A stretch of 40,702 nucleotides of DNA, taken from positions 1 to 40,702 of the forward strand of contig JAPPMB010000162.1 of the NCBI GenBank assembly GCA_028819255.1. The letters are read 5' to 3'. The position numbers were made by a program, and so were the translations under genes. The DNA is from Bryobacterales bacterium. GTDB lineage: Bacteria > Acidobacteriota > Terriglobia > Bryobacterales > UBA6623. A model generated the notes under the pieces. The model saw only the letters and a list, made by a program, of their open reading frames with translations. It ran no database searches and was not told where the DNA came from. Shown in pieces: positions 9,056 through 18,237 of this stretch (within the stretch, counting starts at the first letter, position 1; each line of letters starts with the position of its first letter).

Positions 9056-9121
9056 CATAATCGGGCCATGCGAAACCGCCATGGGCCTCTCCCAGCTTGC
9101 AGTCCGGGGTCAAGACCGTGA
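9056..9121 (+). promoter_or_regulatory. Possible promoter and 17-residue leader ORF of the amine oxidase gene
   Basis: CATAAT at 9056-9061 could be a -10 box. An ATG at 9068 opens a 17-codon frame (MRNRHGPLPACSPGSRP) whose TGA at 9119-9121 overlaps the GTG start of the amine oxidase as GTGA. This arrangement would couple translation of the oxidase to the leader and explains how a GTG without a good Shine-Dalgarno sequence could be used. A chance frame cannot be excluded. Confidence 0.25.
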
Positions 9122-11064
9122 CCAAGTCGCCCATCCGCCTCATCCTCCTGGCATCCCTCGTCGCGGCGCAGCCGACGAACGCGGCCGACCATCCGCTTGA
9201 CCCGCTGACCTTCCAGGAAGTGTGGCGCGTTCTCGAGCTCGTCCGTAGTGCCGGACACATGGACAGGGAGACTCGTTTCTCACAGCTGACGCTGCAGGAG
9301 CCTCCCAAGCAAGCGGTGCTGGCCTGGTATCCCGGTGCCGCGATGCCGCGCAAGGCCTACGCGGTAGTGCGCCAAGGCAAGGACGCGTTCGAGGCGATCG
9401 TCGACCTCTCTGCGGACCGGGTGTCATCCTGGTCGCCGCTGGATGGCGTCCAGCCGAACTGGTCCGGAGATGACTTCGAGGCCGTAGTCGACAAGGTGCT
9501 GGAACATCCCGACTTCCTCGCAGGGCTCGAGGCGCGCGGAATCAGCGACACCACGTTCCTCGACTGCTCTACTGGGCCGCCTGGATACTTCGGAACCGAG
9601 GAAGAGCGCGGGCGGCGCATCGGCAACGTGCGATGCACTGAGCCCCGCGGAGTCCGGAACGCATGGACCCGCCAAGTCGAGGGTCTGTCGGCGGTTGTCG
9701 ATCTCGACTCGCAAGAGGTGCTTCGGGTCGTCGACGACGGTCCCGTGCCGGTCACGGGAACGGACGGTGACTTTGACCGCACCACGCTTGAACGGCCGCG
9801 CGAAGTCCCGGGCCCGCTCGACACGCGCCAGCCGCTCGGCCCGGGATTCGAAATCGACGGGTACGGACTGCGTTGGCAGAACTGGCGTTTCCACCTGCGG
9901 CCCGATCAGCGCGTCGGCGCGGTCCTCTCGTTGGTGAGCTACCAGGAGAAGCCCGGTGTTCCGCCGCGATCAGTGATGTACCAAGGGCACTTGTCCGAAA
10001 TCTTCGTCCCCTACATGGACCCGTCGTTCGGATGGTACCGCCGCAACTTCATCGACGTTGGCGAATTCATGGCCGATGGACTGGCGAAGGCGCTGCTTCG
10101 CGGCCGTGACTGTCCCGACCACGCCACGTATGTTGACACCGTAATCAGCAACGACAAGGGCCGCCCGCGCACCTTGCCGGATACAATCTGTGTCTTCGAG
10201 AGAGAGACGGGGGATCCAGCTTGGCGCCATTGGTCCGCCGAGATGCCGGACAGCCGGAGAAGTCGCGACCTCGTCGTGCGCGTCGGTGCCGTGGTCGGCA
10301 ACTATGACTACCTGCTCGACTGGATCTTCCGCCAAGATGGCGCAATTGAGGTGCGGGTGGGCACCACCGGCATTCTCGAAGTCAAGGCGGTCGAGGCTAG
10401 GGACGCGAAGCAGGCAAAGCCGAGCGCTGACGCGTATGGCCGATTCGTGGACCGAAATATCGTGGCGGTGAATCACGACCACTACTTCAGCTACCGCCTC
10501 GATCTGGACATCGATGGCGCCAACAACCGCTTCGTCGTGGACCGTCTGGTGACCCGCCGGCTGCCCGAAGGGCATCCGCGCCGCAGCCTCTGGGTCCGCG
10601 AGGAGCAGGTCCCTGCGAGCGAGCACGAGGCGCGACTCGACATCAACTTGGAACGTCCCGCCCTGTGGCGCGTCGTCAGCAACGACCAGACAAACTCCTC
10701 CGGCTATCCAACCAGTTTCCAGGTGGTACCCGGCAGGAACGCCAACACGCTTCTGTCGGAAGACGACTACCCGCGGCGGCGCGCCGGATTCATTGATCAC
10801 CACTTGTGGGTTACCCCGCAGCGGGACGGGGAACGCCATGCCGCCGGCGATCACCCAACCTTGAGCGAGCCCGGCCAGGGGCTGCCAGCGTGGACGACAG
10901 CCGACCGGCCAATCCGAAACACGGACATTGTCGTCTGGCACACCATCGGCATGCATCATTTGCCCCGCTCCGAGGACTGGCCGGTAATGCCGACGGTGTG
11001 GTACGGATTCGAACTTCGTCCGTTCGACTTCTTTGACCGCAACCCCGCGCTCGATCTACCCTGA
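9118..11064 (+). CDS. Secreted copper amine oxidase (primary-amine oxidase)
   Basis: Oxidises primary amines to aldehydes with release of ammonia and peroxide, using copper and a topaquinone made from a tyrosine of the enzyme. From the GTG at 9118 the protein is 648 residues and begins with a signal peptide (MTKSPIRLILLASLVAA ending near NAA), so it is exported. The cofactor tyrosine is Y396 in VGNYDYL, matching the N-Y-D/E signature. Copper ligands are H453 and H455 in NHDHYF and a third His at 613 or 614 in MHHLPRSEDWPVMP. Length fits the bacterial family. TTG 9097 is an alternative start. The gene stands alone and could supply nitrogen or carbon from amines; the substrate cannot be read from the sequence. 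Confidence 0.9.
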   Translation: MTKSPIRLILLASLVAAQPTNAADHPLDPLTFQEVWRVLELVRSAGHMDRETRFSQLTLQEPPKQAVLAWYPGAAMPRKAYAVVRQGKDAFEAIVDLSADRVSSWSPLDGVQPNWSGDDFEAVVDKVLEHPDFLAGLEARGISDTTFLDCSTGPPGYFGTEEERGRRIGNVRCTEPRGVRNAWTRQVEGLSAVVDLDSQEVLRVVDDGPVPVTGTDGDFDRTTLERPREVPGPLDTRQPLGPGFEIDGYGLRWQNWRFHLRPDQRVGAVLSLVSYQEKPGVPPRSVMYQGHLSEIFVPYMDPSFGWYRRNFIDVGEFMADGLAKALLRGRDCPDHATYVDTVISNDKGRPRTLPDTICVFERETGDPAWRHWSAEMPDSRRSRDLVVRVGAVVGNYDYLLDWIFRQDGAIEVRVGTTGILEVKAVEARDAKQAKPSADAYGRFVDRNIVAVNHDHYFSYRLDLDIDGANNRFVVDRLVTRRLPEGHPRRSLWVREEQVPASEHEARLDINLERPALWRVVSNDQTNSSGYPTSFQVVPGRNANTLLSEDDYPRRRAGFIDHHLWVTPQRDGERHAAGDHPTLSEPGQGLPAWTTADRPIRNTDIVVWHTIGMHHLPRSEDWPVMPTVWYGFELRPFDFFDRNPALDLP

Positions 11065-11743
11065 TCCCTCGAAGACCTCCGGACAGGCCACGAGCGTGGC
11101 TTGCGCCGTCGCTTCGGGACGTGTCCGAGGGCGGCGTCTTCTCCACCCGGCGTACAGAATAGCCTGCCATTGGGAACCTGCGCTGCTTGGTGCCCGACCT
11201 GGCCACATTGGGCCTCGGTTGCTCGCGACTCGCCAGTCCCTCATTCGTCCGCTAGTCTTGCCGAACCCATGATCCACCTCAGAGAACGTCATGGTCATCC
11301 CGTTGGTCTGCTGAACAAGCTCTCCAGCCTAGGCGATGGAAGTGCCCGGCGGGGTCGTAGGCATCCACAATAGGTCTCCGCCAGAGGGAGCATGAATTCC
11401 GAACCCAACCGCTGGTCAGCGCCGATCAAACCCGTCAGAAGTACCAATGCGACCAGCAAGGTCGTCACGCGGCAACGCATGGCCATCCTCAGGATGGGCC
11501 TTTAGGCCCAACCAGCAGGCTACGTGCCGGATTTCGGGCGTCGGATGCACGGAACCTGTGAACAGCGAGGCTGACAATAACCGGCACAATCGTCACAGAC
11601 AGCAGGGCGACGCTGGCCGTTACCGGCGTTTCGGTCCATGCGAGCGGGCGAAACAGCCGCCCTTCCTGCTGGCAGACGGCGCGGGCGAAGACCGGTGGCG
11701 AAGTATGATACTGGCATCCACCCGACCCGCCAGGGGCCCTGAC
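11065..11743. other. Intergenic stretch with one possible small secreted protein
   Basis: This holds the end region of the amine oxidase transcript and the upstream region of the DUF1080-ThuA gene. TATGAT at 11704-11709 could be the latter's -10 box, 34 bases before its ATG. A short inverted repeat (GGGCC-TTTA-GGCCC, about 11497-11510) is too small and lacks a T tract to call as a terminator. Only the minus-strand frame at 11295-11486 looks possibly real. Confidence 0.4.
11295..11486 (-). CDS. Possible small exported protein, unknown function
   Basis: This 63-codon frame begins MAMRCRVTTLLVALVLLTGL and continues IGADQRLGSEFML. That is a textbook signal peptide: basic head, 13-15 hydrophobic residues, and a small-residue cleavage site near GA-DQ. 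CTGAGG lies close to the ATG. The remainder includes CGC and an Arg/Pro-rich tail and matches nothing I know. It may be a genuine small secreted protein or the front of a gene that lost its remainder. The hydrophobic head is the only solid evidence. Confidence 0.3.
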   Translation of the reverse strand: MAMRCRVTTLLVALVLLTGLIGADQRLGSEFMLPLAETYCGCLRPRRALPSPRLESLFSRPTG

Positions 11744-13318
11744 ATGACCTCTCTACTCACCAAGCTCGTCCTCGCCACACTCGCCGTCACGGCGGCATTG
11801 CCTGCAGCCAGCCCGGCCGGAAAGTTCGTCCCGATCTTCGACGGCGTGTCCCTCAAGGGATGGGACGGCAACCCAAAGCTCTGGACCGTCGAGGACGGCG
11901 CCATCGTGGGCCGCACGACCGCCGAGGATCCGATCCCGCACAATTCGTTCCTCGTGTGGCGACAGGGTGTGGTGGACAACTTCGAGCTGAAGCTCGACTT
12001 CATGATCGAAGGCGGCAACTCGGGCATCCAGTACCGGGCCTTCGAGAAGCCCCGCGAATGGGGCCCCCACGTCCTCGGCGGACTGCAGGCGGACTTCGAG
12101 GCCGGCGAGCAGCACACGGGAGGATTGTACGGCGAGCGTTCGCGCAGAATCCTTGCCCGCCGCGGCCAGAAGGTGGAGATCGGGGCGGACGGCAGGCCGA
12201 CGGAGGTCGGCAGGGTCGGGGACCCGGTCGAGCTGCAGAAGCGCATCGACCTGGAGGGCTGGAACACCTTCCATGTGATCGCCAGGGGCAACCACTACAT
12301 TCACAAGATCAACGGCCACGTGATGGTGGACGTGATCGACAACGATCCGAACGCGCCCGTTTCCGGACTCCTCGGGCTGCAGGTGCATCGCGGACCTCCG
12401 ATGACCGTCAGATTCCGGAACGTCCAGCTGAAGAGACTGGAGCTGACCCCGCGCAGGAAGGTGGTCTTCATCGGGGGCGTCAAGAGCCACGGCTACGGCT
12501 CCCACGAGCACACGGCGGGCATCAAGCTGCTGATCAGGGCGCTGGGAGAGTGCTGTTCGGAAATCCTTTCCGTCGCGTACTTCGACGGCCATCCGGGCGA
12601 CCCCACGGCGCTGGACAACGCCGATGCGGTGGTGCTGTACAGCAACGGGGGCCTGAGGCATCCGTGGCTCGGCGCGACCCGTCAGATTGACGGTCTTGCC
12701 GCGCGGAGGGCCGGGCTCGGAGCGATCCACTTTGCCGTGGAAGTGCCCGAAGGCGAACCCGGATCGAAGTTCCTCGACTGGATCGGCGGGTATTTCGAGC
12801 GCTGGTGGTCCGTGAACCCGCACTGGACCCTCCGGAAGCCCGTGCTGGCGAAAGGGCATCCGGTCGCGAACGGCGTGGAGCCGTTCGAGATCCATGACGA
12901 GTGGTACTTTCACATCCGGTTCCGACCGGGAATGGACCGGGTCACTCCGATTCTCCAGGCCGTTCCGCCCAAGGAGACCATGAGCCGGCCGGACGGCCCG
13001 GCCTCCGGCAACCCCTACGCCCGTGCCGCGGTCAAGCGTGGCGAGCTCCAGACCACGATGTGGGTCAGCGAGCGGCCGAACGGCGGGAGAGGCTTTGGCT
13101 TCACCGGAGGGCATGTCCACTGGAATTGGGCGCATCCCGGATATCGCAAGCTCGTGCTCAACGCGGTCGCCTGGATAGCCGGCGTCGAAGTCCCGAAGGA
13201 CGGCATGGAATCGGGGCCTTACTCGATGGACGACATGCTGGCCAACCAGGACTACCCGCCCTGGGGGAATTACGACAGGGCCGAGGTCGAGCGGATGGTC
13301 GCCAGTTGGGCCAAGTAG
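11744..13318 (+). CDS. Exported DUF1080 - ThuA fusion protein
   Basis: The 524-residue protein begins with a signal peptide (MTSLLTKLVLATLAVTAALP). Residues about 26-225 form a DUF1080 / 3-keto-disaccharide hydrolase jelly-roll: FVPIFDGVSLKGWDG, LKLDFMIEGGNSGIQYR, GGLYGE, and the closing VRFRNVQLKRL. Residues about 235-500 are a ThuA-like Rossmann domain: KVVFIGGVKSHGYGSHEH, ADAVVLYSNGG, FGFTGGHVHWNW. DUF1080 proteins act on keto-disaccharides, and ThuA proteins belong to trehalose and related sugar catabolism, so a periplasmic role in disaccharide breakdown is likely but unproven. The ATG at 11744 follows AGGGG at a fair distance; the frame extends upstream to 11447 but that part lacks a signal peptide. 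Confidence 0.88.
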   Translation: MTSLLTKLVLATLAVTAALPAASPAGKFVPIFDGVSLKGWDGNPKLWTVEDGAIVGRTTAEDPIPHNSFLVWRQGVVDNFELKLDFMIEGGNSGIQYRAFEKPREWGPHVLGGLQADFEAGEQHTGGLYGERSRRILARRGQKVEIGADGRPTEVGRVGDPVELQKRIDLEGWNTFHVIARGNHYIHKINGHVMVDVIDNDPNAPVSGLLGLQVHRGPPMTVRFRNVQLKRLELTPRRKVVFIGGVKSHGYGSHEHTAGIKLLIRALGECCSEILSVAYFDGHPGDPTALDNADAVVLYSNGGLRHPWLGATRQIDGLAARRAGLGAIHFAVEVPEGEPGSKFLDWIGGYFERWWSVNPHWTLRKPVLAKGHPVANGVEPFEIHDEWYFHIRFRPGMDRVTPILQAVPPKETMSRPDGPASGNPYARAAVKRGELQTTMWVSERPNGGRGFGFTGGHVHWNWAHPGYRKLVLNAVAWIAGVEVPKDGMESGPYSMDDMLANQDYPPWGNYDRAEVERMVASWAK

Positions 13319-13498
13319 GCACTGCGGACAGCGTTCCCGACTGCGGCAGACAACGGCGAAATGGCGCGGATCGCCTTCGGGAATGCGCTGGCGTCGACAT
13401 GGGCCGCGGGATGGCTGCCCGTTGCAGTCGTGTGCGTCCGGAGGAAATGAGACCCGTCGGCCATCGGCCGGGTGACACCGCAACCCAGTGATTCTGCA

Positions 13499-14866
13499 AT
13501 GGATGCGTCAATAGTTCTCAGCAAGTTCGCCTCATTCGCCTGGGGTCCGTGGGTGCTAACGCTGCTCCTGGGCGGCGGCTGCTATTTCTTTGCCTATTCC
13601 CGCCTGCTTCCCTTCCGGCATTTCGGTCACGCCGTGCGGGTCCTGATGGGGAAGTACGACAACCCGGCCGACACGGGGCACATCACGCACTTTCAGGCGC
13701 TCAGCAGCGCACTCGCCGGAACGATCGGCATGGGCAACATCGCCAGCGTGGCCGTGGCGATACAGACGGGTGGGCCCGGCGCGGTCTTCTGGATGTGGGT
13801 GTGCGCCGTGGCTGGAGTCGCCACCAAGTTCTTCACTTGCACGGTGGCGGTGCAGTTTCGCGGCCCGGACAGCCTGGGTGTGATCCAAGGCGGCCCGATG
13901 TATGCGATTGTCTACGGTCTCGGGCGCAGGTGGAAGCCGCTCGGGATCTTCTTTGCGACGTGCGCCCTCTTCGGCACGCTGCCGATGTTTCAGGCGAACC
14001 AGCTGACCCAGATTCTTCGTGACACGGTCGCGGTCCCTGCGGGCTGGATCGCCGATCCCTCCAATCCCTGGTGGTTCAACCTGGCGGTCGGCGTGACGAT
14101 CTCCGCCTTCGCCGGCTGGATCCTGGTCGGCGGCATCCGGCGAATCGGCCAAGTCGCCTCGAGACTCGTGCCCCTCATGGTGGTGCTCTACCTCGGGTCC
14201 GCTCTGGCCATCCTCGCAGTGAATCTTGATCAGGTTCCTGAAATGGTCTCGTTGATTGTGAGGGACGCGTTCTCCGGCGATGCGGTTGCGGGCGGCGCCC
14301 TGTGGGTCGTGATCGTGACCGGCGTCAGGCGGGCCGCCTTCTCGAACGAGGCGGGCATCGGCTCGGAAGCGCTCGCACATGGAGCGGCAAAGACAGAGGA
14401 GCCCGTCCGGGAAGGCCTGGTTGCGATGCTGGGTCCCGTCATCGACACCCTGATCCTGTGCAGTTCGACCGCGCTGATCATCCTCTCCACGGGCACGTGG
14501 CAGAACACGGAGACGAGCGGAGTGACGGTGACCGCGGTGGCGTTCGAGCAGGGGCTGCCGGGCTTCGGGATCTACATTCTCCTGACCTGCGTGGTCTTCT
14601 TCTCCGTAACCACGATCCTGACCTGCGGGTACTACGGGGAAAAGTCGCTGGGCTTCCTGTTGGGAGCGGAACGCCAAGGCGTCTACAAGTACCTCTATGT
14701 GACGGCGATCACGATTGGGGCGACAACCTCCCTTACGGCGGTCATTGATTTCATCGACGGCATGTACGGGTTCATGGCCATCCCGACCATGACTTCCACG
14801 CTGATCCTGTCACCGCTGGTAATGAAGGAGGCGCGGCGCTACCTCAACAGACTGCCTTCAAGGTAG
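13499..14866 (+). CDS. Sodium:alanine/glycine symporter (AGCS family)
   Basis: An inner-membrane amino-acid:cation symporter of about 455 residues with roughly ten hydrophobic segments. Family marks are GTIGMGNIASVAVAIQTGGP in the first third and the AGCS signature RRAAFSNEAGIGSEALAHGA followed by AKTEEPVREGLVAMLGP and IDTLILCSSTALIIL. The ATG 13499 (MDASIVLSKFASFAWGP) is preferred; GTG 13472 would add nine residues. A 14-codon frame at 13447-13491 sits just ahead, but its GGAGGA is only one base from its ATG, so I do not call it. It lies 180 bases behind the DUF1080-ThuA gene on the same strand and may share its transcript. Transported amino acid is probably alanine or glycine. Confidence 0.9.
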   Translation: MDASIVLSKFASFAWGPWVLTLLLGGGCYFFAYSRLLPFRHFGHAVRVLMGKYDNPADTGHITHFQALSSALAGTIGMGNIASVAVAIQTGGPGAVFWMWVCAVAGVATKFFTCTVAVQFRGPDSLGVIQGGPMYAIVYGLGRRWKPLGIFFATCALFGTLPMFQANQLTQILRDTVAVPAGWIADPSNPWWFNLAVGVTISAFAGWILVGGIRRIGQVASRLVPLMVVLYLGSALAILAVNLDQVPEMVSLIVRDAFSGDAVAGGALWVVIVTGVRRAAFSNEAGIGSEALAHGAAKTEEPVREGLVAMLGPVIDTLILCSSTALIILSTGTWQNTETSGVTVTAVAFEQGLPGFGIYILLTCVVFFSVTTILTCGYYGEKSLGFLLGAERQGVYKYLYVTAITIGATTSLTAVIDFIDGMYGFMAIPTMTSTLILSPLVMKEARRYLNRLPSR

Positions 14867-15567
14867 GGGCTGCAGTGTCCGGGTCGCGGTGGCCAAATCG
14901 CTGAACCGGGACCGCGATACGCCGGTGTGCTCCCTGCATGGCAGCCGGGAAGTGTTGGCACGGACGACTTAGGCGCAGGGAGAAACTCCCACGCAACCCG
15001 CCGCAGATTCGGCCGCCGCATGCCGGGCGTGGCCGTTCGCTCCGAGGAAGGGTGGCGCGCCGGTTGGGCGAGACTGGCCGACCCGCTGGACGCAGTCTCG
15101 CTCGGGCATTCGAGGAAGTCATGGGACCGGCAGTGCCGGCCACGGCGGTCCTGAGGAGGTTGGCCGCCTGGACCCAGGGGAAGCCCGGCTCTCGGGGCAC
15201 GAGCGGATCCGGCAAGACCGGACGCGATTGACCATCGCGGCTGGGACGCCCGCGCTCATGGACCATGTCGAGCGGCCTCCGAGCTCTGGTCCCGGAGCGT
15301 CTGGACCGGATCTCATGGGCATGCGCAGCCCGCGACTGGAGACTCCGGGGCACCCGGAACATTCCCGCGACCGGATTCCCGAATTGATCCGCCCCTGCGA
15401 GTCTGGACGCAGTGTGTCCATCCATTCGACGACATGGCCGCTGCCCTGCGGAATTAGGCGCAAGATCGCACGCCTTGCCGACAGTCAGAAATTCCCGGCA
15501 TCCGCGCAAATGCAGCTCGACGGAGGACCGCAGGCCGAAGGCTCTTCCGGGTGTCGGGCCGAAGTCC
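14867..15567. other. No gene between convergent genes
   Basis: The symporter gene ends at 14866 and the multicopper oxidase gene ends at 15568 on the other strand, so this is a tail-to-tail gap of 700 bases. Frames on both strands (for example 14844-15509 minus) are Arg/Pro-rich with no motif. No terminator-like hairpin with a T tract is visible. Confidence 0.5.
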
Positions 15568-17196
15568 TCATGACGTGCTCGGCAGCCTCTCCGGCAGGTT
15601 GACGAAGTGGCCCGGCCGTTCCACCACCAGGAACTGTCCCATCATCCCGTTGTCTTCGTGTTCCATGATGTGGCAGTGGTACATGTACGGGATCTCGGGA
15701 TCGGCGTATCGCTCAAAGGGCATGATGATCCGCACAAAATCCCCGGGAGGCACCAGGACCGTGTCTTTCCAGCCGAGTTCGGCTCCGCTGGGGGGCTGGC
15801 CATTGCGATCGAGGATCTGAAACTGGACCAGATGCACATGGAAGGGGTGAGGCTGACCGCCGCGATTGGTCACTTCCCAGATCTCGATGTCCCCCAGTCG
15901 CACGACCTCATCGATTCTCGACATGTCCATCAGCTTGCCGTTGATCGGCAGCCCGGGCCGTCCGGCTCCTCCGCCCCGTCTGCCCCGTACCCCCCGTAGG
16001 GGTCCTCCTCCTCTTTGGAGGGGGCCTGCCAGAACCATCGGACGGGTCTTGGCGGCGTCTGAGGCACGGATGCGGGAGATGGAATTGAGGCGCTCAGGCA
16101 GCCCGTGAGATGGGCGAACCGCCGGCTGGGGAGAGATCTTCAGCAGCTGCAGGTTCCCATTGCCGATTCCCCCGAAGAACCCCCCGATCGTCTCGAGCAA
16201 CCCGGCTTCCGCGTATGTCCTCAGCACCGCCTCGGCGCCGTCGCTGAAGTCGACCAGGATTTCGGCTCTTTCGCCGGGAGCGAGGATCAAGCGATCGGTT
16301 CGGAGAGGCGTCTCGAGGAATCCGCCATCTGTGGCGATCTGATGGAACACACGGTCGTCGTCAAAGCCGATGTAGTAGATTCGCGCGTTCGAGCCGTTCA
16401 GAAGTCTGAATCGGATGCGACGTGACTCGACCCGCAGAATCGGATTCCACGTTCCGTTGATCAGCATGGTGTTTCCGTAGACGGCGCCTTGGTTGAGAGC
16501 AAAGCGAAACGCACCGCCTTCCTCGAACCGTCGGTCCTGGATCACGAGTGGAATGTCATCGACGCCGTAGGCCTTCGGAAGGTCCAGCGCGTCGCTGTTG
16601 TCGTCATCGATCCACATGAGTCCGGAGACTCCCCGGTAGACCTGCCGTCCGGTCGTGCCGTGCGGATGCGGGTGGTACCACAGCGGGGCGGCCTGTTGAT
16701 CGACCTGAAAGCTGGCCATCCACGCTTCTCCAGGCCTGATCTTCTGATGCGGCGTGCCGTCCATGCGAGCGGGAACGTGCATTCCGTGCCAGTGCATCGT
16801 CGTCACCTCATCCAGGTTGTTCCGGACGATTAGGTCGACATCCTCGCCTCGGCGCAGTCGCACGGTCGGTCCCAGAAACGGGCCGTTGACGCCAGCTGTC
16901 GGCGTCCGTTTGCCCGGCAGGAACTCCCGGCTGCCTTCGGCAACGGTGAGGCGGAACTGTCGACGTCCCTCTACAACGGTCCCGAAGATCTGATCGGGAA
17001 TGAGCAGTTCGTTCTCGAAGCTCAACCCGCCGTTGGTGATCCGGACGAACACCAGCCAGTAGCAGGTCGCGCCCGACAGCAGGACGATGGTGAGCAGGCC
17101 CGTCGCGGCCCGCCTCAGCTGCCGGTGACTGTCCTCCCGGAGCCGCGTTGCGGCCTGCGGCCGAACGGCACCCGAGAGTCTTGCGTCTGTTTCCAT
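15568..17196 (-). CDS. Multicopper oxidase (CueO/bilirubin-oxidase-like)
   Basis: A three-cupredoxin-domain oxidase of 542 residues that oxidises a substrate while reducing oxygen to water. All four copper-ligand segments are present: HWHGMH (H135, H137), WYHPHPHG (H175, H177), HPFHVH (450-455) and YHCHIMEHEDNGMM (H507, C508, H509, H513, axial Met 518 or 519). A hydrophobic stretch at about 32-52 after a basic head suggests a membrane anchor facing the periplasm. The start at 17196 is preferred because GGGAGA precedes it; an upstream in-frame Met at 17301 has no site. Before domain 3 there is an odd Gly/Arg-rich loop (RGGGPLRGVRGRRGGGAG). No Met-rich copper-sensing insert is seen, so copper tolerance is only one possibility; phenol or metal oxidation are others. 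Confidence 0.93.
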   Translation of the reverse strand: METDARLSGAVRPQAATRLREDSHRQLRRAATGLLTIVLLSGATCYWLVFVRITNGGLSFENELLIPDQIFGTVVEGRRQFRLTVAEGSREFLPGKRTPTAGVNGPFLGPTVRLRRGEDVDLIVRNNLDEVTTMHWHGMHVPARMDGTPHQKIRPGEAWMASFQVDQQAAPLWYHPHPHGTTGRQVYRGVSGLMWIDDDNSDALDLPKAYGVDDIPLVIQDRRFEEGGAFRFALNQGAVYGNTMLINGTWNPILRVESRRIRFRLLNGSNARIYYIGFDDDRVFHQIATDGGFLETPLRTDRLILAPGERAEILVDFSDGAEAVLRTYAEAGLLETIGGFFGGIGNGNLQLLKISPQPAVRPSHGLPERLNSISRIRASDAAKTRPMVLAGPLQRGGGPLRGVRGRRGGGAGRPGLPINGKLMDMSRIDEVVRLGDIEIWEVTNRGGQPHPFHVHLVQFQILDRNGQPPSGAELGWKDTVLVPPGDFVRIIMPFERYADPEIPYMYHCHIMEHEDNGMMGQFLVVERPGHFVNLPERLPSTS

Positions 17197-17522
17197 GGAT
17201 TCTCCCTGTACAGGCGATTCCCGTCGAGCGCTCGCGCCGCGATGCGACAAGGCCTCCACCGGACGGAGAAAGGTCCCGTGTCCGGGCTCGACGGCAGACA
17301 TGCGTGTTGTGTTCCCGGATTAGGAACGGTCTTCAATAGTTCTGGCGTCTCTCGGCCCGTGGGGGTTATCTTCGCGGGTTGGCGGGCGGAGGACGGGGCC
17401 GAGTTCCTCGATGCTTCGGATCCGGTGGACCGAATCGGATGCAGTCGTTTGGACGCGGCTGGCTGGGCCGGGTTCCGGATTGACCCGAGGGCGCCGCGCC
17501 ATCGGGTTGGGTCGTCGTACCG
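17197..17522. other. Upstream region of the multicopper oxidase
   Basis: 326 bases lie between the rhodanese stop and the oxidase start, both on the minus strand. I see no open frame with motifs and no clear copper-box palindrome. The distance makes a separate promoter for the oxidase likely. Confidence 0.4.
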
Positions 17523-17957
17523 TCAGCAGCCGCAGGTGATCTCGGCGCCGACTTGCGCGGTTTCGCCTGCTGTGGCGTAGCCGTCGCGCTTCCACCAATC
17601 CATGCCGCCGATTAGCTCGCGGACCTGGAATCCAAGCCTGAGGAGCTTCAGAGCGGTCTCGGTCGAGGCGTTGCAGCCGATCCCGTCGCAGTAGCAGACG
17701 TACAGCTTTCGTCTGTCGAGGTGCTCCGTTGAGGCGGCGCTGATCTCACGGTGCGGCAGGCTCACGGCTCCGGGAATGTGTTCGCGGGCGTAGGCTTCGG
17801 CGGACCGGCCATCGACCACGACCACCGGCTCGTTGCGGGAGAGGGCAGCGTAGAGGTCCCAGGAATCGGTCTCGAAGGCCAGCTTCCTCGTGTAGTAATT
17901 CAGCTGCTCGGCGTTCACGGGCGTCTGAGTCGTGACAATGCGTGGATCGGAACCCAT
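17523..17957 (-). CDS. Rhodanese-domain protein
   Basis: A single rhodanese domain of 144 residues, a cytoplasmic sulfur carrier or sulfurtransferase. The entry motif VVVVDGRSAEAYAREHIPGA (about 45-64) contains the conserved Asp and Arg, and the active loop is VCYCDGIGCNAS with C90 at the catalytic position. The C-terminal motif appears as VRELIGGMDWWKRDGY. Unusual extra cysteines (C88, C95 and a terminal CGC) flank the active cysteine. An N-terminal stretch of about 20 residues precedes the domain. The start is the first ATG with MGSDPRIV. Neighbouring genes do not define a pathway. Confidence 0.9.
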   Translation of the reverse strand: MGSDPRIVTTQTPVNAEQLNYYTRKLAFETDSWDLYAALSRNEPVVVVDGRSAEAYAREHIPGAVSLPHREISAASTEHLDRRKLYVCYCDGIGCNASTETALKLLRLGFQVRELIGGMDWWKRDGYATAGETAQVGAEITCGC

Positions 17958-18237
17958 GCTTCCAATCTACAGTTTCCTGGAGATCCGCCGGCCGGTTTGC
18001 GCGGGACGCTGCGACCACCGGGTGTCCGCAATGGGAACCGCGTGATGGTCTTGGCGTGTTCGACGCCTGCAACCCTCTCCTCCCCGCTCCCGGCCCGGTC
18101 GGCCGTGACTCCCGCCACCCTGCCGTCTTCCGCTTCGAGCATCCGACGCTGGTTTGGCAGACCGGGCCGGAGCGATGGTCGGCGACATCCAGTGAAAAAT
18201 CGCGTTCTCGCGCCGTGTGTTCCGGCCGCTGCATACA

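Noticed and set aside
11497..11510. Small inverted repeat GGGCC-TTTA-GGCCC as a terminator
   Set aside because: The stem is only five base pairs, no T tract follows, and it is over 400 bases behind the nearest upstream gene.
13447..13491. A 14-codon leader ORF ahead of the symporter
   Set aside because: Its GGAGGA is only one base from the ATG, too close to work, and the peptide has no attenuation-type run of one amino acid.
14867..15567. A minus-strand frame of 221 codons (14844-15509) as a gene
   Set aside because: No motif, no ribosome site, Arg/Pro/Ser-rich composition, and it overlaps the symporter end.
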